Shown: piece by piece, positions 56,072-64,000 of the stretch
Position numbering within the stretch: position 1 is the stretch's first letter
Layout: every line of letters begins with the position of its first letter
Assembly (NCBI RefSeq): GCF_029960785.1
Contig: NZ_JASBQE010000041.1
Coordinates: forward strand, 1 to 64,000
Origin: Polyangium sp. 15x6
Lineage (GTDB): Bacteria > Myxococcota_A > Polyangia > Polyangiales > Polyangiaceae
Direction of reading: 5' to 3'
DNA: 64,000 bases
Translations under genes and position numbers: made by a program
The notes under the pieces: model-generated
What the model was told of the DNA's origin: nothing
Database searches by the model: none
The model's input: only the letters and a program-made list of their open reading frames with translations

Positions 56072-58141
56072 ATGGGGCCGACGGAAGACGAGCTGAGCGC
56101 GGAAGGAGATCCGCAGGAGAAGGTTGCGCAGATCTTCCGCGCCGCCGGCTTCGAGGTCGAGCGCCGCGTTGGAGCTGCGCCCGGCACGGTCGAGTGGTTC
56201 GCGGTGGCGTCCACGGGGTTTCCCCGCGTGCGCACCTGCTTTCGGGTCTTGCCGACGGTACCCGAGGATATCGCGCGCGAGCTTTCGGAGCTCTCGGCGA
56301 TCTGCCAGAACACCGGCTCCGACCGCGCAATCGGGATCGTGATGGAGGGTGAGCTGCCCGAGGGCTACGAGCCGGATCTCGGCACGGCAAGCTCCTCGGC
56401 CCTGTTTACCTTCCGACACTGGGCGCTGGAAGTCTGGGGTATCGCGGATAAGGCACGAGAGCTTGTCCGTAACACCGAGCCCGCTGCGGCAGATCTTTAT
56501 CTACCCCGAAGAGCGCAACTCGCATCCGGCGAAGAGGTGGACGCAGACGCATTCATCGAACGCTGGGCGGACGATCCGAACGGCCCCACGCTCGTGCTTT
56601 TGGGCCCCGGGAAGTGGACGACGGCCTCCCATGCTGTATGGCGGGCAGCTCGCCGTTTTGCAGGGAAACCTAACTCGGCAACGCCTCTCTTACGGCCGTC
56701 CGGTAACCGACTGGAACACCGAACCGACTTCGCAGTGGTCGTGGACGATGCTGGTCGTTACGACCAACCTCCTCTTACGCGCAGGCTCCTGGTCTGGAGC
56801 TTCGGGAGCAACACGAACCTCCTTGCGGCGCCGAGCGTCATCACCTTGCAGTTGCTCGCGCCCCAAATCGACGAGATCGAGCGATGGTTCGAGCGGCATC
56901 TCGAGCGTCGTCCCTCCTTTGAGCGCCTCATGGCGGCGCGAAAAGCGAACAAGGATTTCGCAGCGCTCTCGAACGTCCTCGACAACCTTGTGCCCATCCT
57001 CGAGGGTATCGATTCGTTGTCAGCATCCTATACAGACACCGAGCCCGTGGAGGCGTGGATCTCGGCTGTCGTGGGCGCTTATGGCAGGAACGTGGAGGCA
57101 ACCCTCCGGCGATCGATGCAAGCGCAACCAAAGGACATTTCGGCACTGGAGGATGCCGCTCTGGAGCAGTTTGCGCTCGGGAAAGTGACTTCGATGGTCA
57201 CCTTCCTGAGTGACTGGAGTGACTACGAGTGGTGGCACAGTGATGACGACGGTGACGTGTTCACGAACGAGCTCGTCATGCACTACTTCCTCGCGCGAAA
57301 AATCATCCGCGAGATCCGCGCCGGTCACGACGACGTGCTTCTTCGCTACCAGTTTCCGCGCGAGGTCTTCTTCTTCCTGACGGTGATCGCCCCCGACGTC
57401 GCCGCACGTCTTACGGACAGCGCCGTCACCGGCATGGAGCAGCGGATCCGCGAAGAGGCCGAGCGCATCGCGCAGCTCGGGTTCGCGCATCGGCTCAATC
57501 GTCCGGTGGGCGCGATGCGCCAGCACCTCGGCGAGATCCGCGACGCGCTCGACAAGGAGCAACGAGCATCCCTTGCGCGTCCGTTCGCGCGACTCGAAGA
57601 AGAGATCGACTACATCGAGCGGCTCACCGAGAAGACGCGCATCTGGGAGACAGGGCCCACAGGCCCCAAGTCGCACGTCGCGCTCCGGCCCCTCGTCGAG
57701 GACGAGCTTGCTCCACTCATGCAACGACATCCCGATGTGATCACGGCCGTCGAGGTTCCGAGCGGGCTTTATGTCGAGGCGATCTCAGACGCACTCCATG
57801 AAACGCTGCACTGCCTCCTCGAAAACGCTTTTCACGCAGTCGTGTCCAATACGCGGTCGATCGGTCGAAGGATCGTGGTCTCGGGCAGCCGCACGGGCGA
57901 TGTCGTCCGTCTCGACATCCGCGACAGCGGCGACGGCGTGAATCCAGGCGACCGCGATCGCATCTTCGAACCGTTCAACACGAACAAGACGGGCGGCGCC
58001 GGCAAGCCTCGCGGCACGGGCCTCGGTCTTGCGATCGCCAAGCGCTTCGTGGAAAGGATGGGAGGCCGGATCGGCCTCGATCCCGCACAGGAAGAGACCT
58101 GCTTCTTCGTCGAGCTGGTCGCGGGCAAGGAGGACGGATGA
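56072..58141 (+). CDS. cytoplasmic histidine kinase with unusual N-terminal sensor
   Basis: 689 aa, ATG after GAGAAGG. No membrane helix. Res ~15-95 resemble a degenerate restriction-endonuclease-like fold (QIFRAAGFEVERRVG). Res ~150-310 recall a STAND/NACHT NTPase in layout, but the P-loop is broken (LLGPGKWTT, res 176-184, Trp after the Lys). Res ~310-450 are helical. The kinase core follows: phospho-His box FAHRLNRPVGAM (H473), N-box LLENAFHAV (N585), DSGDG (D618) and GTGLGLAIAKRFVERMGG. It is coupled by ATGA overlap to the receiver-nuclease gene, its obvious phosphotransfer partner. Sensor assignments are inference; the kinase core is clear. Confidence 0.85.
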   Translation: MGPTEDELSAEGDPQEKVAQIFRAAGFEVERRVGAAPGTVEWFAVASTGFPRVRTCFRVLPTVPEDIARELSELSAICQNTGSDRAIGIVMEGELPEGYEPDLGTASSSALFTFRHWALEVWGIADKARELVRNTEPAAADLYLPRRAQLASGEEVDADAFIERWADDPNGPTLVLLGPGKWTTASHAVWRAARRFAGKPNSATPLLRPSGNRLEHRTDFAVVVDDAGRYDQPPLTRRLLVWSFGSNTNLLAAPSVITLQLLAPQIDEIERWFERHLERRPSFERLMAARKANKDFAALSNVLDNLVPILEGIDSLSASYTDTEPVEAWISAVVGAYGRNVEATLRRSMQAQPKDISALEDAALEQFALGKVTSMVTFLSDWSDYEWWHSDDDGDVFTNELVMHYFLARKIIREIRAGHDDVLLRYQFPREVFFFLTVIAPDVAARLTDSAVTGMEQRIREEAERIAQLGFAHRLNRPVGAMRQHLGEIRDALDKEQRASLARPFARLEEEIDYIERLTEKTRIWETGPTGPKSHVALRPLVEDELAPLMQRHPDVITAVEVPSGLYVEAISDALHETLHCLLENAFHAVVSNTRSIGRRIVVSGSRTGDVVRLDIRDSGDGVNPGDRDRIFEPFNTNKTGGAGKPRGTGLGLAIAKRFVERMGGRIGLDPAQEETCFFVELVAGKEDG

Positions 58142-59112
58142 GTGACGCTGCGAAGCGGATCCTGCTCGTCGAGGACGACGATCAGAACGCGGAAGACTAC
58201 ACGGACTGGCTGAAGACCGCCGGCTACGAGGTCGAGCGCGCGCGCGCCGCCGAGGACGGCCTCACGCTCGCCGACTCGTTCCGCCCGGACGTCGTCGTCC
58301 TCGATCTCCAGATCCCGTCTCAGCCGGGGCGAACCGACGAGGACACGCGGTTCGGGCTCGCCACGCTCGAAGGGCTCATCCGCGCCGATCCGTTCCGGCC
58401 AGTCGTGATCGCCACCGCGCACAAGAACAACCCCGAGCTCATGCGCGAGATCATGCAGCGTACGCGGGGCGGCCAGTTTCTCTTCAAGAGCGAGCGCGAT
58501 CTGAGGGGCGCTTTGCTCCGCTCGGTCGTGCTCGCACTCGCGAGCCCTGTCTACGTCGGGAGCCGCGCGGTTCGTGCCTTCGAGGCCCTCGTCGAAAAGA
58601 ACGAGAAGGAAGACAAGTACCGCGACTTCCTGAAGAAGAACTGGCGCATCCTGCTCGGCCCGAAATATCGCGACTGCCGCTCCCCACACGAGGTCGGTCG
58701 CGGCGCCGAGGTGGATCTGCTCTTCGTCCGGCACGACGGGTTTCCGGACCTCTGGGAGCTGAAGCGTCCCGATCAGCCGGTCTTCAAGGAGTACAACAAG
58801 GGCCGACTCCACCAGAGCGAGGAGTGCTCTCGCGCGGTCGGTCAGGTCATCGAGTACCTCGATCTGGCCGAGAAGCAGCCTACGGGTCCGAACAGCTACG
58901 AGGCGCAGCGCGGGATCCGTGTCGACCTGAACCGACCGCGCGGATACGTGGTCATCGGCCGTCGCAAGGATGACCGCGAGCGCGATCGGTTGGCCCTCGA
59001 GAACAGCTTCCTCGCTGGGATCACGATCCTCACGTACGACGACCTCATCGAGGGCGCGCGGGAAGTTCTCACTTTCCTGCGCGACTACCGTAACGGGGAC
59101 GCTGGCACCTGA
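58138..59112 (+). CDS. response regulator with Shedu (DUF4263)-type nuclease output
   Basis: 324 aa. The receiver domain (res 1-135) is complete: acidic pocket E12 D13 D14, phosphoacceptor D56 (VVVLDLQIP), T93 and K117. After a helical linker (res ~137-160), res ~160-315 form a PD-(D/E)XK-like domain: FLKKNWRILLGPKYRD, GRGAEVDLLFV (D193), WELKRP (E207, K209) and SRAVGQVIEYLD (Q236). This matches the SduA/DUF4263 pattern of Shedu anti-phage nucleases. Phosphorylation by the upstream kinase would gate nucleic-acid cleavage. There is no DNA-binding output domain, so it is not a transcription factor. Confidence 0.82.
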   Translation: MSDAAKRILLVEDDDQNAEDYTDWLKTAGYEVERARAAEDGLTLADSFRPDVVVLDLQIPSQPGRTDEDTRFGLATLEGLIRADPFRPVVIATAHKNNPELMREIMQRTRGGQFLFKSERDLRGALLRSVVLALASPVYVGSRAVRAFEALVEKNEKEDKYRDFLKKNWRILLGPKYRDCRSPHEVGRGAEVDLLFVRHDGFPDLWELKRPDQPVFKEYNKGRLHQSEECSRAVGQVIEYLDLAEKQPTGPNSYEAQRGIRVDLNRPRGYVVIGRRKDDRERDRLALENSFLAGITILTYDDLIEGAREVLTFLRDYRNGDAGT

Positions 59113-59179
59113 CGACACCGAGCGCGCGGGGCGAAATTCGCTCCTCGTGGCCGCCAGGAGTCCATTACCCTTCGGCGCC

Positions 59180-59965
59180 ATGCCGAGCGAACTCGAGAAC
59201 AACGCCCCCGAGCCCTTCGAGACCACCGACGCGCAAGCCGCGTTCGATCACTTCGTGCCGCTCGTCGCGTCGATCCCCGCGGAGGAGGTCGAGGTGTGTA
59301 CGGCCGATCCGGAGATCGTCCGGATCAACGCGCGTCGCGGCGTGGACGCGATCCGGCCTCACCTCGTGCGGATCGAGAAGGCGCTTCCGCTCGTCTCGAT
59401 CGCTGGGCTTCTGGAGATTCCATCGCTCGCCCTCGCGCTCGCCTTCGCGGCGGATCGGGTGATCGTGCCTGCGAGCCCGCAGGAGATCCGCGCTCGGCAG
59501 GCGAGCCTCCGGCCCGCCCGAAAGCTCACCTTGCTCCAGCTCGAAATCCTCGCCGAGCTCGGCCTCGTGCCGGCGGAGCAGGTGCGCAAGATCCGCTCGG
59601 ACAAGGGCCCGGTCGACGAGGCGCGCGACGCGGTCGCGATCGTCGCGCTCTTCCGCGAGCACGCAGTGGCGCTCGCGAACAAGCATCCCTTTGACGAGGC
59701 GTACCTGCAGAAGCTGTCCGATGACGGGAACTGGCTGCTCGCCGAGCTCTTGCCGAAGGGCGCGAAGCCGGAGAAGTCGGAGCGCGCCGCGGACGCAGTG
59801 CTCCGCGATCGTCTCTGGACCGAGCTCAACCGCCGTTACGACGAGCTCTACAAGGCCGGCGTCGAGGTCTGGGGACGGCGGAAGGTGGACGAGCACCTGC
59901 CTTCCCTGCACGCCAGGCAGACGCAGCCTGCTCCCGCGCCCACGAACGCGCCTGCGGGCGCTTGA
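59180..59965 (+). CDS. protein of unknown function (261 aa)
   Basis: Starts at ATG 59180 (MPSELENNAPEPFETTDAQA), 67 bp after the nuclease gene; only a distant AGGAG is present. Largely alpha-helical, soluble, no signal peptide. Recurring Leu/Ala-rich helices (LPLVSIAGLLEIPSLALALA, KLTLLQLEILAELGLV) and WTELNRRYDELYKAGVEVWG near the C-terminus, then an Ala/Pro tail. No family is recognised. Its high-GC style resembles the host chromosome, so it probably marks the right edge of the accessory module. Confidence 0.68.
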   Translation: MPSELENNAPEPFETTDAQAAFDHFVPLVASIPAEEVEVCTADPEIVRINARRGVDAIRPHLVRIEKALPLVSIAGLLEIPSLALALAFAADRVIVPASPQEIRARQASLRPARKLTLLQLEILAELGLVPAEQVRKIRSDKGPVDEARDAVAIVALFREHAVALANKHPFDEAYLQKLSDDGNWLLAELLPKGAKPEKSERAADAVLRDRLWTELNRRYDELYKAGVEVWGRRKVDEHLPSLHARQTQPAPAPTNAPAGA

Positions 59966-60016
59966 GCGAAAGCCTCGCACCGTCTACTCGTCTCCAATCA
60001 GGAGTAGGATCCCGCC

Positions 60017-62650
60017 ATGGCCGACACCGAGGGCACAATCCACCTCGAACGCTTCACGAACGACGCCCGGCAGATCGTCGCGGGCGCGCAAGCGCTCGCC
60101 GACGACCGGAAGCATGCCGAGGTCTCGCCTTTGCACCTGCTCGTGCGCTTGCTCGAGCGGGATCGCGGCGTCCTCGAGGTCTTCCGGCGCGCCGGCGCCG
60201 ACCCGAACGAGACGATGAACCTCGCGGAGGCGGCCCTGCGGCGTCAGTCGAAATCGACGGGCGGCGTCGCGTACGTGGATGCTCGGCTGCTCGATCTGCT
60301 CGGGCGGGCCGAGCGCGAGGCGACGCGGGACAAGTCCCCGAACGTGGGCATCGAACACCTCCTGCACGCGCTGGCGCAGGAGATCCGCGGGCCGGCGGGG
60401 GAGATTCTCTCGTCGTTCAGCATCGGTCCGGGCGCGTTCCGTCCGCACCTCGGCGCGCTCGCGGAGGGGGAAGCGAAGGCACCGGCACCGCGGGATTCGG
60501 CCGCGGCGATCGTCACGAACGCGGCCGGCAGCGCCGAAGCGAGCGGCTACACGCGCGACCTCGTCGCCGACGCGCGCAAGGACCTGTTCGATCCGGTGAT
60601 CGGCCGCGACGGCGAGGCGCGGCGGCTCCTGCAGATCCTCGAGCGCCGGTTCAAGAACCATCCGCTCGTCGTGGGCGAGCCGGGCGTCGGCAAGTCCGCG
60701 CTGATCCGCGGGCTCGCCGATCGCATCGCGCGCGGCGACGTGCCGAGCAACCTCGCCGGCGCGCGCCTCTACGAGCTCGACACGGGCGCGCTCGTCGCGG
60801 GCGCCAAGCTCCGCGGCGAGATCGAGCAACGCCTCAAGGCCCTCATCGACAAGCTCCGCAGCGTTCAGGACGCCGAGACGATCCTCGTCGTCGAGGACAT
60901 CGACTCGCTCTTCGGCCAGGGCGTGCAGGGCTCGGGCGTCGGCGATCTCTTGAAGCCGCTGCTCGCGCGGAGCGAGATCCGTATCCTCGCGACGACCACG
61001 CCCGAGGGCATTCGCAAGCTGAACGAGCGGGATGCTTCGATCCTGCGGCGCTTCGCCGTGGTGAACATGGATCCGCCGTCGATCGATCAGGCGACCGAGA
61101 TCCTGCGCGGCGTCGCCACGAAGTACGAGGCGCACCACCGCGTGCGCATCGGCGAGAGCGCGATCCTCTCGGCCGTGAGCCTCGCCAAGCGGTACCTCTC
61201 CGATCGCGCGCTACCGGACACCGCGGTCGATCTCCTCGACGAGACGAGCGCGCGCAAGCGCGTCGAGGTCGACGGCGTGCCCGCGGAGGTCGACGCGCTC
61301 AGCCGCCGCGTGGACGCGCTCAAGGCGCAGATCGCGGCGCTCGCGGACGACGAGGATCGGCTGAGCGTGCAGGCGCGGCAGCGGCTGGAGAAGGAGCTCG
61401 CCGAGGTCGAGCCGCGCGCGAAGGAGCTGCGCACGAACATCGCGGCGCGGCGCGGCGTCGTCGCGGCAGTGCAGTCGATCCGCAAGGAGCTCGCGGCGGC
61501 GAACGAGGCGCTCGCGACCGCGCAGCGCGAGAAGAACTACGCGCGGATCGGCGAGCTCGAGCACGTGACCTTGCCCGAGATCCGCCGCCGCCTGGAGACG
61601 GCCGAGCAGGCCGCGAAGCGCGAGGGCGCCGAGGCCGGCTCGAACATGGTCACGGAGAACGACGTGGCCGGCACGCTCGCCGAGTGGACGGGCATCCCGG
61701 TCGCGAAGATGCTCGAAGGCGAGTCGGAGAAGCTCCTCAAGATGGAAGAGCGCCTCGCCCGCCGCGTGGTCGGCCAGGACGAGGCCGTGCGCGCGATCGC
61801 CCGCGCCGTGCGTCGCGGCCGCGTGGGCCTGCGTGATCCGGGCAAGCCCATCGGCTCGTTCCTCTTCCTCGGCCCGAGCGGCGTCGGCAAGACCGAGCTC
61901 GCCAAGGCCCTCGCCGAGTTCCTGTTCGACGACGAGCAGGCGCTCACGCGGCTCGACATGAGCGAGTTCATGGAGCGGCACATGGCGCAGCGCCTCATCG
62001 GCGCGCCGCCCGGCTACGCCGACAGCGAGCAAGGCGGCTTCTTGACCGAGGCGGCGCGCCGCAGGCCCTACAGCGTCCTGCTCTTCGACGAGGTCGAGAA
62101 GGCGCACGCGGACGTGTTCAACCTGCTGCTCCAGATCCTCGACGACGGCCGCTTGACCGACGGTCGCGGCAGGACCGCGGACTTTTCCAACACGGTCGTG
62201 ATCATGACCTCGAACATCGGTTCGAAGCGGATCCTGGAGACGGACGTGAAGCTCTTCGGCACCGAGGATGGGCGCGACGCGATCCGCGACGTGCTCTTCG
62301 AGGAGCTCAAGGCCTTCTTCCGGCCGGAGTTCTTGAACCGGATCGATGACATCGTCGTGTTCAAGGCCCTCAGCAAGCAGGACCTGCGCGGGGTCGTGGA
62401 CATCCAGCTCCGGCGCCTCGAGCGGCTCCTCGCGGACCGCGAGATCAAGGTGCAGCTCGACGACGCGGCGAAGGACCTGCTCGTCGACATCGGCTACGAG
62501 CCCTCGCTCGGCGCGCGTCCGCTCAAGCGCGCCATCCTGAAAGAGCTGCAAAACCCGCTCGCCGAGGCGATCCTCGCGGGCGGCTACGGCCCCGGACAGA
62601 TCGTGCACGTCCGCGCCGCCGACGGCTCGTTCACGTTCACCAAGGCCTGA
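60017..62650 (+). CDS. ClpB-type AAA+ ATPase, divergent
   Basis: 877 aa, ClpB architecture: Clp N-domain (res ~8-150), NBD1 with VVGEPGVGKS (G220-S227) and VVEDIDSLFG, a coiled-coil M domain (res ~415-535, DEDRLSVQARQRLEKELAEV), NBD2 with LGPSGVGKTELAKAL and LLFDEVEKAH, and a C-terminal lid. Differences from housekeeping ClpB: pore loop 1 reads AGAKLRGEIE with Leu265 for the usual Tyr; pore loop 2 reads GYADSEQGG rather than GYVGYEEGG; Walker B1 is VVEDIDS rather than FIDELH. Probably a specialised unfoldase or disaggregase paralogue; it could also be ClpV-like. Confidence 0.85.
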   Translation: MADTEGTIHLERFTNDARQIVAGAQALADDRKHAEVSPLHLLVRLLERDRGVLEVFRRAGADPNETMNLAEAALRRQSKSTGGVAYVDARLLDLLGRAEREATRDKSPNVGIEHLLHALAQEIRGPAGEILSSFSIGPGAFRPHLGALAEGEAKAPAPRDSAAAIVTNAAGSAEASGYTRDLVADARKDLFDPVIGRDGEARRLLQILERRFKNHPLVVGEPGVGKSALIRGLADRIARGDVPSNLAGARLYELDTGALVAGAKLRGEIEQRLKALIDKLRSVQDAETILVVEDIDSLFGQGVQGSGVGDLLKPLLARSEIRILATTTPEGIRKLNERDASILRRFAVVNMDPPSIDQATEILRGVATKYEAHHRVRIGESAILSAVSLAKRYLSDRALPDTAVDLLDETSARKRVEVDGVPAEVDALSRRVDALKAQIAALADDEDRLSVQARQRLEKELAEVEPRAKELRTNIAARRGVVAAVQSIRKELAAANEALATAQREKNYARIGELEHVTLPEIRRRLETAEQAAKREGAEAGSNMVTENDVAGTLAEWTGIPVAKMLEGESEKLLKMEERLARRVVGQDEAVRAIARAVRRGRVGLRDPGKPIGSFLFLGPSGVGKTELAKALAEFLFDDEQALTRLDMSEFMERHMAQRLIGAPPGYADSEQGGFLTEAARRRPYSVLLFDEVEKAHADVFNLLLQILDDGRLTDGRGRTADFSNTVVIMTSNIGSKRILETDVKLFGTEDGRDAIRDVLFEELKAFFRPEFLNRIDDIVVFKALSKQDLRGVVDIQLRRLERLLADREIKVQLDDAAKDLLVDIGYEPSLGARPLKRAILKELQNPLAEAILAGGYGPGQIVHVRAADGSFTFTKA

Positions 62651-62651
62651 G

Positions 62652-62677
62652 CGCGACGCGTCGGCTGACGCGTCGCG
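62652..62677 (+). terminator. perfect 11-bp hairpin after the ClpB-like gene
   Basis: CGCGACGCGTC (62652-62662) / GACGCGTCGCG (62667-62677) with a GGCT loop, beginning 2 nt past the stop; followed by TTG but no T-run. Confidence 0.6.
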
Positions 62678-62785
62678 TTGCCAACGCCCCTCCTTGCTCG
62701 CTTCGAGGACGACGGATCGGGACACCGCGCAAACATTGACGCCGCCGTGACGACCGTAGATCCTGCGAGTGTAGGAGGCTCCGGC

Positions 62786-63331
62786 ATGCCTGGCAGGAAC
62801 GTATCGCGGCGGTTGTTCGTGGGAGTGGTGGGGGGAGGTGTGCTTGCCGCACCGGTGATCGCCTCCGCGCGCCCGGAGACCACGCCCGCTGCAAAAGACG
62901 CGGCGCACAGCGAAAAACCGCTCGACACGCCGACGCGCGAGAACGTCGCCAAGCTGCTCTCCCCGCTCGCCGCGGGCTCGCGCCTCGCGCGATGGACGAT
63001 CGTCCAGATCGATCCCGTCGTGAACGGGTGTGTGTGCGTCAAGGTTCGGACGGACGATGGGCACACGTTCGACCTCGAATTGCTCGCGCGCGACCGCACC
63101 GCGCTCGCGCAGCGGCCGCCCGCGGAGACGGAGCGGCACGCGATCTTCGTGGTGAACGGCGGCAACGGCTGGGCGCCCACGCAGGAGGAGCAGGGGCTCG
63201 CGGCCATGACGCTCGCGCAGATCGTCGCGAAGAACGAGCGCGAGGTGCGCCTGTCCGGGCTGCTCACGCACGCCGAGCGCATCCACAAGCACGGCGATGC
63301 GCTGCTCGTTCCGGCGGAGGGACCGGGCTGA
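62786..63331 (+). CDS. Tat-exported protein of unknown function
   Basis: 181 aa from ATG 62786, 8 nt after AGGAGG. Twin-arginine signal SRRLFVGVVGGGVLAAP then cleavage near ASA. The mature domain (res ~40-181) starts with a helix (TRENVAKLLSPLAAGSRL), then strands WTIVQIDPVVNGCVCVKVR and HTFDLELLARD and a C-terminal helix with HAERIHKHGD. No family is recognised. The CVC pair and Tat route hint at a cofactor or metal, but this is speculative. The radical SAM gene starts 4 bp after the stop, so the two are probably co-expressed. Confidence 0.72.
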   Translation: MPGRNVSRRLFVGVVGGGVLAAPVIASARPETTPAAKDAAHSEKPLDTPTRENVAKLLSPLAAGSRLARWTIVQIDPVVNGCVCVKVRTDDGHTFDLELLARDRTALAQRPPAETERHAIFVVNGGNGWAPTQEEQGLAAMTLAQIVAKNEREVRLSGLLTHAERIHKHGDALLVPAEGPG

Positions 63332-63335
63332 CGGC

Positions 63336-64000
63336 ATGGCGGCGGTCCTCTCCCTCGGTTCGACTTGCAACAATGCGTGCGTCTTCTGCGCGCAAGGGGA
63401 GAGGTCTGCCTTCTTGCCGCGCGGGCGCGAGGCCAAAGGGCTCGATCTCGCGATGGGCCTGCGCGTCGAGCCGGGCGACGTCGTGTTCGTGCAGGGCGGA
63501 GAGCCGACGCTCGCCGAGGATCTTCCGGCGGTCGTCCGCGCGCTCGACGAGCGCGGCGCGCGCCGCATCGTGGTCCAGACGAACGGCCGGCGGCTCGCGT
63601 ATCGCGCCTATGCGCGCGCGCTTCGCGAGGCTTCGAGCAAGCTCTCGCTCGACGTCTCGCTGCACGGCTCGACCGAGCCGATGCACGACTACCACACGCA
63701 GACGCCGGGCAGCTTCAAGCAGACCGCCCTCGGCGTGCGGCATGCGCGGGCCGAGGGGATCGAGGTCGGGACGACCACGGTGATCACGCGGTCGAACTAT
63801 CGTCACCTCGCGGAGATCGTGCAGCTCTCGCGTGCGCTCGGGGCGCGCGCGGCGCACCTCGCGAGGGCTTCACGGTTTGGCCGCGCGGCGCGCGCGGCGG
63901 ATCGGATCGTCGCGCCGGAGGATCTCGTGCGGCCGCAGCTCACGCGCGCGCTCGCGGAGGCGGCGCGGCTCGGGATGGGCTGGCTCGCGGGCGAGAAGGC
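63336..64000 (+). CDS. radical SAM enzyme (3' partial)
   Basis: ATG 63336; the frame is open to the window end (221+ residues). Cluster motif CNNACVFC (Cx3Cx2C, res ~11-18), the GGEP-like SAM motif QGGEPTL (res ~54-60), then IVVQTNGRRL and LDVSLHGSTEPMHD, typical of a radical SAM TIM-barrel. It carries a [4Fe-4S] cluster and cleaves SAM. The reaction is unknown without the C-terminus; a SPASM/twitch domain may follow. Coupled to the Tat-exported protein upstream. Confidence 0.85.
   Translation, partial: MAAVLSLGSTCNNACVFCAQGERSAFLPRGREAKGLDLAMGLRVEPGDVVFVQGGEPTLAEDLPAVVRALDERGARRIVVQTNGRRLAYRAYARALREASSKLSLDVSLHGSTEPMHDYHTQTPGSFKQTALGVRHARAEGIEVGTTTVITRSNYRHLAEIVQLSRALGARAAHLARASRFGRAARAADRIVAPEDLVRPQLTRALAEAARLGMGWLAGEK

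Overview
The window is high-GC DNA (about 70% G+C by eye) and reads as chromosome from a myxobacterium, most likely Polyangiales (Polyangium/Sorangium-like). The signs are a MopE-type metal-binding/choice-of-anchor lipoprotein pair, a Myxococcus-type PilZ protein, GAF/HD-GYP and multi-PAS kinases, Hanks-type Ser/Thr kinases with C-terminal membrane anchors, PEGA/TPR envelope proteins and many lipoproteins with Pro/Ala-rich linkers. No rRNA, tRNA, CRISPR array, transposase or phage structural gene was recognised.

Layout. 1-6.2 kb: two tandem Gly-rich MopE/choice-of-anchor L-like surface proteins (the first cut by the window edge), then two lipoproteins. 6.2-13.8 kb: an AT-hook DNA-binding protein, a PQQ-type sugar dehydrogenase, a small lipoprotein and a phoH/HD-GYP operon. 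13.9-18.6 kb: a porin, a penicillin-binding transpeptidase, thymidine kinase and two small proteins. 18.6-24.4 kb, minus strand: a small lipoprotein, a peptidase/propeller/Omp85 fusion, a PilZ protein and an aberrant formyltransferase. 24.5-27.1 kb: ftsE-ftsX-envC. 27.1-30.6 kb: an overlapping pair of PAS kinases. 31.2-33.2 kb: a Septu-type (PtuA ATPase + PtuB HNH) defence module. 33.2-38.4 kb: a lipoprotein hydrolase, a PEP-synthase/rifampicin-phosphotransferase-like enzyme and two exported proteins. 38.4-45.1 kb, minus strand: an ECF sigma factor, a giant anti-sigma/FecR/VIT/vWA protein, a membrane protein and 3-hydroxyacyl-CoA dehydrogenase. 45.3-55.8 kb: an HtrA-like pseudoprotease and a PP2C phosphatase convergent with a minus-strand block of two Ser/Thr kinases, two TPR envelope proteins, acetyl-CoA synthetase and glutaredoxin. 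56.1-59.1 kb: a two-gene kinase/receiver-nuclease module. 59.2-64 kb: an unknown protein, a ClpB-like AAA+ machine, a Tat-exported protein and a radical SAM enzyme (cut by the window end).

The most unusual system is at 56072-59112. A cytoplasmic histidine kinase with an unfamiliar N-terminal sensor is translationally coupled (ATGA overlap) to a response regulator whose output domain is a Shedu/DUF4263-like PD-(D/E)XK nuclease. This would be an anti-phage or genome-surveillance nuclease gated by phosphorelay. It sits behind a degenerate G-rich tandem array of about 40-44 bp units. A similar array stands in the same position before the Septu module at 31241. The two modules look more AT-tolerant in codon use than their neighbours, which fits accessory DNA placed at two comparable intergenic sites.

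Starts were moved inward from the longest open frame where a signal peptide, Shine-Dalgarno motif or stop/start overlap supported it. All functions rest on motif reading; no database search was run.
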